A stretch of DNA of 64,000 nt from Pseudomonadota bacterium. GTDB taxonomy: Bacteria; Pseudomonadota; Gammaproteobacteria; Arenicellales; UBA868. The notes under the pieces are model-generated. The model ran no database searches and had not been told where the DNA came from. It saw only the letters and a program-made list of their open reading frames with translations. Location of the stretch: NCBI GenBank assembly GCA_018672825.1, contig JABHUE010000063.1, positions 46,387 to 110,386 of the forward strand, written 5' to 3'. Shown piece by piece: positions 61,617 to 64,000 of the stretch; position 1 is the first letter of the stretch, and each line of letters begins with the position of its first letter. The translations under genes were made by a program, and so were the position numbers.

Positions 61617-62531
61617 ATGAAACGAAATGCTGGGAATCCTTTTAGGCCTCGCTATCTTGCAAGTTGGATAGGTCTGGGTTTCCTATGGGCTTTAAGTCTA
61701 ATCCCAATGCGAATCCTTTACCCTGTCGGAACCGTGATCGGAGATCTGCTTCGAACACTCGTGTCCTCAAGACGTCGAATTGCAGAGCGAAATCTTGAGC
61801 TTTGCATGCCCCATAAATCCAAGGTCGAGATTCAACAACTCGTTAAAGAAAACTTTCGAAACATAGCCAGAATGGCCCTCTATACGGGAACCATCTGGTG
61901 GGCACCTAAAGACAAGCTTTTATCTTTAGTGACCGTAAAAAATCAACACTTACTCACCGAAATACTGGAGACGGGACAAGGCGCCGTTCTAATTGCGCCC
62001 CATATGGTGGGACTTGAACTAGGGGGTATTTTCCTTTCACTTCGATTTGATGGAATAAGCATCTACCAATATAGTCATAACCCTGTTTTTGATCGAGCGA
62101 TGCTTAAAGCGAGACAACGGTTTGGCAGCAAACTGTTCGAGCGAAAAAGTAATTTAAAAGGCCTGATTCGGGCAATTCAACAGGGTAAACCTTGTTATTA
62201 CCTTCCGGATCAGGATCCGGGGCCGCGCCGTGCACTTTTTGCGCCATTTTTTGGAATTTCAACTGCGACCTGGCCCGTACTTGGCAAACTCTCGAAATTA
62301 GGCCGAGCGAAAGCGCTGACTTGCGCGACCTACCTGAAGCCGGACGGCAAAGGTTTTGAGATTGTTTTTGGTGAGCCACTTAAAGATTTCCCGAGTGGCA
62401 ACGATGAGACCGACACGACAGCAATGAATGCAGTGATTGAAAACTGCATTACACAAGCACCTGATCAGTACCTCTGGGTGCATAAGCGTTTCAAAACCCG
62501 CCCTGCCGGGGAGCCCGGTTTCTACAAGTAA
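61617..62531 (+). CDS. lpxL: Lipid A biosynthesis acyltransferase, LpxL/HtrB family
   Basis: Adds a secondary acyl chain to lipid A at the inner membrane. A single N-terminal hydrophobic segment (WIGLGFLWALSLIPMRILYP) is followed by the catalytic HX4E motif H129-E134 (APHMVGLELGG) and the DQDPGPRRALFAPFFG block equivalent to DQDYGPK. 304 residues (E. coli LpxL 306). The ATG at MKRNAGNPFR was chosen; upstream in-frame codons lack features. It is monocistronic. LpxM is the alternative name for close paralogues. Confidence 0.9.
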   Translation: MKRNAGNPFRPRYLASWIGLGFLWALSLIPMRILYPVGTVIGDLLRTLVSSRRRIAERNLELCMPHKSKVEIQQLVKENFRNIARMALYTGTIWWAPKDKLLSLVTVKNQHLLTEILETGQGAVLIAPHMVGLELGGIFLSLRFDGISIYQYSHNPVFDRAMLKARQRFGSKLFERKSNLKGLIRAIQQGKPCYYLPDQDPGPRRALFAPFFGISTATWPVLGKLSKLGRAKALTCATYLKPDGKGFEIVFGEPLKDFPSGNDETDTTAMNAVIENCITQAPDQYLWVHKRFKTRPAGEPGFYK

Positions 62532-62575
62532 ATGTTAATGGGCCTTAACCCCAGCCCTTCTTAAATCTTGAATCG

Positions 62576-62845
62576 CTAGCTGACGTTAAATACTTCGATC
62601 AGTCTTGGCTCTGATTTTTCACGCTTTGCTTTTTTGAGTGTCGTGAGTTGACACAGCCCAGCGATTTTTCGGCCCTGAAAAAGAAGATAAATTCCACTCC
62701 CGCCGCCGATACTCAAACATAGCTCAAGGCCGAGAAGGTGACCACTATCGAGCCCTGCTCCGATCATCGGGATAAAAACGGCTGCAAGGAAGGCCGCTAC
62801 CATCGTGCTGATAAACCAGCCCGTAAAATCAAGGAAATTTTTCAT
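62576..62845 (-). CDS. Small membrane protein of unknown function
   Basis: 89 residues with two hydrophobic stretches (about 7-33 and 37-57) and a basic C-terminal tail (KKAKREKSEPR). Preceded by AGGGAG at good spacing, so probably translated. Not recognised. It lies alone between lpxL and the UDP-glucuronate decarboxylase gene. Confidence 0.6.
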   Translation of the reverse strand: MKNFLDFTGWFISTMVAAFLAAVFIPMIGAGLDSGHLLGLELCLSIGGGSGIYLLFQGRKIAGLCQLTTLKKAKREKSEPRLIEVFNVS

Positions 62846-62949
62846 TTTCGCTCCCTTTTTTAAAGTTCAGGAGCGATTCTGAGGTTAACACTGACTCGTG
62901 AGGTGAGCCTGCCTCGATTATTAAAAAATCAATACCCGACTAAAGCGAT

Positions 62950-63906
62950 TTAGCCTGATTCCAGCACGCCTCGAAAATAGTCAATCACCGGACGCAACCC
63001 CTCCTCGAGGCTCACCTTCGGCCTCCAGTCGAGAAGTTGACTGGTTAGCGTTAGATCAGGCTGCCTTTGCAACGGATCATCTTGCGGCAACGGCCGGTAC
63101 ACAATTTCGGAACTTGAGCCCACCAACTCAACAACCAGTCCGGCAAGCTCCGCGATCGTAAACTCAGCTGAATTCCCTAGGTTGACCGGACCGGTAACTT
63201 CATTATCGGTTTTCATTAATCTCAAAAAGGCGTCGACCAGGTCATCGACAAAACAGAACGATCGGGTCTGACTTCCATCTCCATAGATCGTGATGGGATC
63301 ACCTTTAAGCGCCTGGACAATAAAATTTGAGACCACCCGACCGTCGTCAGGATGCATGCGGGGGCCGTAGGTGTTGAAAATTCGAGCGACTTTTATATCA
63401 AGACCATATTGCCGATGGTAATCAAAAAAAAGAGTTTCGGCGCAACGTTTGCCTTCATCGTAGCAAGATCGAATACCGATAGGATTCACGCGCCCCCAAT
63501 ACGATTCTTTTTGGGGATGCACTTCAGGGTCTCCGTAAACCTCACTGGTTGAAGCTTGAAAAATCCGTGCTCCCGTTCGCTTCGCAAGACCGAGCATATT
63601 GATCGCCCCGTGGACACATGTCTTTGTCGTTTGGACCGGGTCGCGCTGATAGTGGACGGGTGAGGCCGGACATGCAAGGTTGTAAATCTCATCAACCTCT
63701 ACGTAAAGCGGGAACGTGATATCGTGGCGAATCAACTCAAAGTTAGGTTGATCGCGCAAGTGAGCAATGTTGTGCTTATTGCCTGTATAAAAATTATCCA
63801 CGCAGACCACATCATTCCCAGCGGCCACCAGTCGATCACACAAATGCGAGCCCAGAAACCCGGCGCCTCCAGTTACGAGAACTCTTTTTCTGTTTTCAAT
63901 GTTCAT
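62950..63906 (-). CDS. uxs: UDP-glucuronate decarboxylase (UDP-xylose synthase)
   Basis: Short-chain dehydrogenase-type nucleotide-sugar enzyme converting UDP-glucuronate to UDP-xylose for surface polysaccharides. NAD-binding GGAGFLG (residues 13-19) and [11 protein letters not shown] are present. The catalytic block is STSEVYGDP with YDEGKR (YxxxK). The block [19 protein letters not shown] and [22 protein letters not shown] are diagnostic for this group. 318 residues. It ends the visible genes before tRNA-Thr. Confidence 0.94.
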   Translation of the reverse strand: MNIENRKRVLVTGGAGFLGSHLCDRLVAAGNDVVCVDNFYTGNKHNIAHLRDQPNFELIRHDITFPLYVEVDEIYNLACPASPVHYQRDPVQTTKTCVHGAINMLGLAKRTGARIFQASTSEVYGDPEVHPQKESYWGRVNPIGIRSCYDEGKRCAETLFFDYHRQYGLDIKVARIFNTYGPRMHPDDGRVVSNFIVQALKGDPITIYGDGSQTRSFCFVDDLVDAFLRLMKTDNEVTGPVNLGNSAEFTIAELAGLVVELVGSSSEIVYRPLPQDDPLQRQPDLTLTSQLLDWRPKVSLEEGLRPVIDYFRGVLESG

Positions 63907-63946
63907 AGGCAGGATCGTTAAAGTGGGGACCGCGAGTGCACAAACC

Positions 63947-64000
63947 TGGTGCCGGAGATAGGATTCGAACCTACGACCTTCGCATTACGAATGCGCTGCT
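63947..64000 (-). tRNA. tRNA-Thr, anticodon CGT, cut by window edge
   Basis: The minus strand carries encoded CCA, the 3' acceptor strand, the T arm (GTAGG-TTCGAAT-CCTAC-like) and an anticodon loop TTCGTAA with CGT at 34-36. The visible 54 bases resemble E. coli thrW closely. The 5' part lies beyond position 64000. Confidence 0.9.

Overview
The window is a compact stretch of a gammaproteobacterial chromosome, about half G+C by eye. The evidence is gene order: metY(fMet)-rimP-nusA-infB-rbfA-truB-rpsO-pnp, the hfq-hflX-hflK-hflC-yjeT-purA block with amiB-tsaE-nnr-queG-orn, and the Pseudomonas-like leuCD-asd-fimV-truA-trpF-accD-folC-dedD-cvpA-purF block. FimV, LpxH and LpxL indicate an outer membrane with lipid A. 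Non-pyrrolysine MttB and a sarcosine/dimethylglycine-dehydrogenase-like flavoprotein suggest a marine or methylamine/betaine-using lifestyle (inference). No phage, insertion sequence, integrase or CRISPR array was seen.

Layout. 1-2.2 kb: cysS (cut by the window start) diverges from lpxH. 2.2-16.9 kb: purF-cvpA-dedD-folC-accD-trpF-truA, then trpBA on the opposite strand, then fimV-asd-leuD-leuC. 17-27.9 kb: an unrecognised 127-residue ORF, aroC, dcd and mrp; metG, a class V aminotransferase, an anchorless RnfB-like ferredoxin and nth; then rlmB and rnr. 28.1 kb: tRNA-Leu(CAG). 28.4-39.9 kb: the purA...hfq-miaA-amiB-tsaE-nnr block, queG and orn; mutL is absent from its usual place. 39.9-48.6 kb: the translation/RNA operon, ending (5' end) in initiator tRNA. 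48.8-50.1 kb: ubiG and a MupP/Gph-type phosphatase with no ordinary start codon.

50.1-51.9 kb is the only real gap. It holds hairpins, a possible 52-codon ORF, a decayed Sel1-type fragment and then a lone secreted protein resembling delta-class carbonic anhydrase. 51.9-59.6 kb is an accessory metabolic island: etfAB, mttB-like methyltransferase, a DMGDH-like oxidase followed by an AlaX-type editing protein, and an Ada-like alkyltransferase. The electron-transfer flavoprotein is a plausible acceptor for the oxidase. 59.6-64 kb: an SLC13/RCK transporter, lpxL-family acyltransferase, a small membrane protein, UDP-glucuronate decarboxylase and a tRNA-Thr(CGU) cut by the window end.

Most genes are housekeeping. 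The least explained items are the phosphatase start, the unusual U1/U72 initiator tRNA, the 50.1-51.7 kb island, and palindromes in the divergent spacers at trpB, etfB/mttB and the DMGDH-like gene. Residue numbers are hand-counted, and promoter and hairpin calls are by eye.
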